Part shown: positions 4,928-5,511 of the stretch, piece by piece
Position numbering within the stretch: position 1 is the first letter of the stretch
How the letters are laid out: every line of letters begins with the position of its first letter
Assembly (NCBI GenBank): GCA_024274995.1
Contig: JAJSAA010000018.1
Coordinates: 1-5,511, forward strand
DNA: 5,511 nucleotides
Source of the DNA: Deltaproteobacteria bacterium
GTDB lineage: Bacteria; Desulfobacterota; Desulfobulbia; Desulfobulbales; VMSU01
Reading direction: 5' to 3'
Translations under genes and position numbers: made by a program
Notes under the pieces: model-generated
What the model saw: only the letters and a program-made list of their open reading frames with translations
What the model was told of the DNA's origin: nothing
The model's database searches: none

Positions 4928-5511
4928 ATAAAAAATTATTTATGGTCAGTCTAGGCTGCCCCAAAAATTTAGTGGACTCCGAACTGATGCTGGCCTCCCT
5001 CAGCACCCAAGGCTATGATATCTGCCGCCAAGCGGAGGATGCCTCCCTTATCGTGGTCAATACCTGCGGCTTCATTCAATCCGCCGTTGAAGAGGCCATT
5101 GATGAAATTTTAAGTCTTGGCCAGCTCAAAAACGCTAAACCAGACCTGCAACTGGTGGTAACCGGCTGCTTAGTTCAGCGTTACGGTGAACGGCTGCGAA
5201 CAGAGTTGCCGGAGGTTGACCTCTTCCTTGGCACTGATAATTTCCTTGATATAGCAGCCCGCCTGAACGCCCTTGGCCACAAGAGCCAGCCGGAAAATTT
5301 TGAGTTCCAAACTCCCACCTTCTTGATGGACAGCACCTGCCAGCGCCGGATTTCCACCCCAAGCCACCGGGCCTATCTGAAGATCAGCGAGGGCTGCTCC
5401 AACCGCTGTTCATATTGCCTTATTCCCCAGCTCAGAGGCCCGTTAAGAAGCCGTACGGTTAACGATTTGATAATCGAGGCCCAACGGCTTGAAGCGGCAG
5501 GGGTAAAGGAA
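4924..5511 (+). CDS. rimO: Ribosomal protein S12 methylthiotransferase RimO, N-terminal part (cut by right edge)
   Basis: RimO is a radical-SAM enzyme with two 4Fe-4S clusters that adds a methylthio group to a conserved aspartate of ribosomal protein S12. The window holds the first 196 codons of a protein usually about 430-450 long. The N-terminal methylthiotransferase domain shows its three cluster cysteines: C12 in VSLGCPKNLVDSE, C48 in VNTCGFI and C82 in VTGCLVQRY. The radical-SAM motif CSNRCSYC (C158, C162, C165) follows, with LIPQLRGPLRSR. SLGCPKNLVDSE is characteristic of RimO rather than the tRNA enzyme MiaB. ATG 4924 overlaps the preceding stop as ATGA, so it is probably translated by re-initiation. 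The visible frame is intact; the missing part would be the rest of the radical-SAM domain and the TRAM domain. Confidence 0.96.
   Translation, partial: MNKKLFMVSLGCPKNLVDSELMLASLSTQGYDICRQAEDASLIVVNTCGFIQSAVEEAIDEILSLGQLKNAKPDLQLVVTGCLVQRYGERLRTELPEVDLFLGTDNFLDIAARLNALGHKSQPENFEFQTPTFLMDSTCQRRISTPSHRAYLKISEGCSNRCSYCLIPQLRGPLRSRTVNDLIIEAQRLEAAGVKE

Noticed and set aside
5135..5367. Minus-strand frames inside rimO
   Set aside because: They lie opposite the rimO methylthiotransferase and radical-SAM coding sequence and have no independent support.
1..5511. CRISPR arrays, insertion sequences, tRNA or rRNA genes
   Set aside because: I looked for regularly spaced repeats, terminal inverted repeats with a transposase, and tRNA-like arms with a T-loop (GGTTCRA) and found none.

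Overview
The window looks like part of a bacterial chromosome from a Desulfobacterota (former Deltaproteobacteria) lineage, probably close to the Desulfobulbales. The placement rests on the gene set: an ATP synthase Fo cluster with no F1 genes after it, a c subunit with a signal-peptide-like extension, C5-pathway haem synthesis (hemL), and a MamK-family actin-like protein. I could not run a database search, so the lineage is an inference.

Layout from left to right. Positions 1-478 (minus strand) hold the first 159 codons of a MamK-family actin-like ATPase that runs off the left edge. Positions 479-843 are a divergent intergenic region with no convincing gene; it holds candidate promoters for both flanking genes and two inverted repeats. 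hemL (844-2133, plus) encodes glutamate-1-semialdehyde 2,1-aminomutase. After a short gap with its own candidate promoter comes the Fo cluster: atpZ-type small membrane protein (2228-2452), atpI-type protein (2455-2880), atpB subunit a (2933-3655) and atpE subunit c (3751-4104). A strong intrinsic terminator (4129-4165) ends it. A nucleoside phosphorylase family gene (4193-4927) then overlaps by four bases with rimO (4924 to the right edge), the ribosomal protein S12 methylthiotransferase.

How the genes work together. atpZ-atpI-atpB-atpE form one transcription unit for the membrane rotor/stator part of ATP synthase. The catalytic F1 genes must lie elsewhere, because a terminator directly follows atpE. 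The last two genes form a second, translationally coupled unit. hemL is a separate tetrapyrrole gene.

Most of the window is conserved core metabolism. The unusual points are the magnetosome-type actin next to housekeeping genes, the cysteine-rich c subunit lacking the TM1 glutamine of the Na+ site, the candidate operator over a possible hemL start site, and an ambiguous start for the nucleoside phosphorylase.
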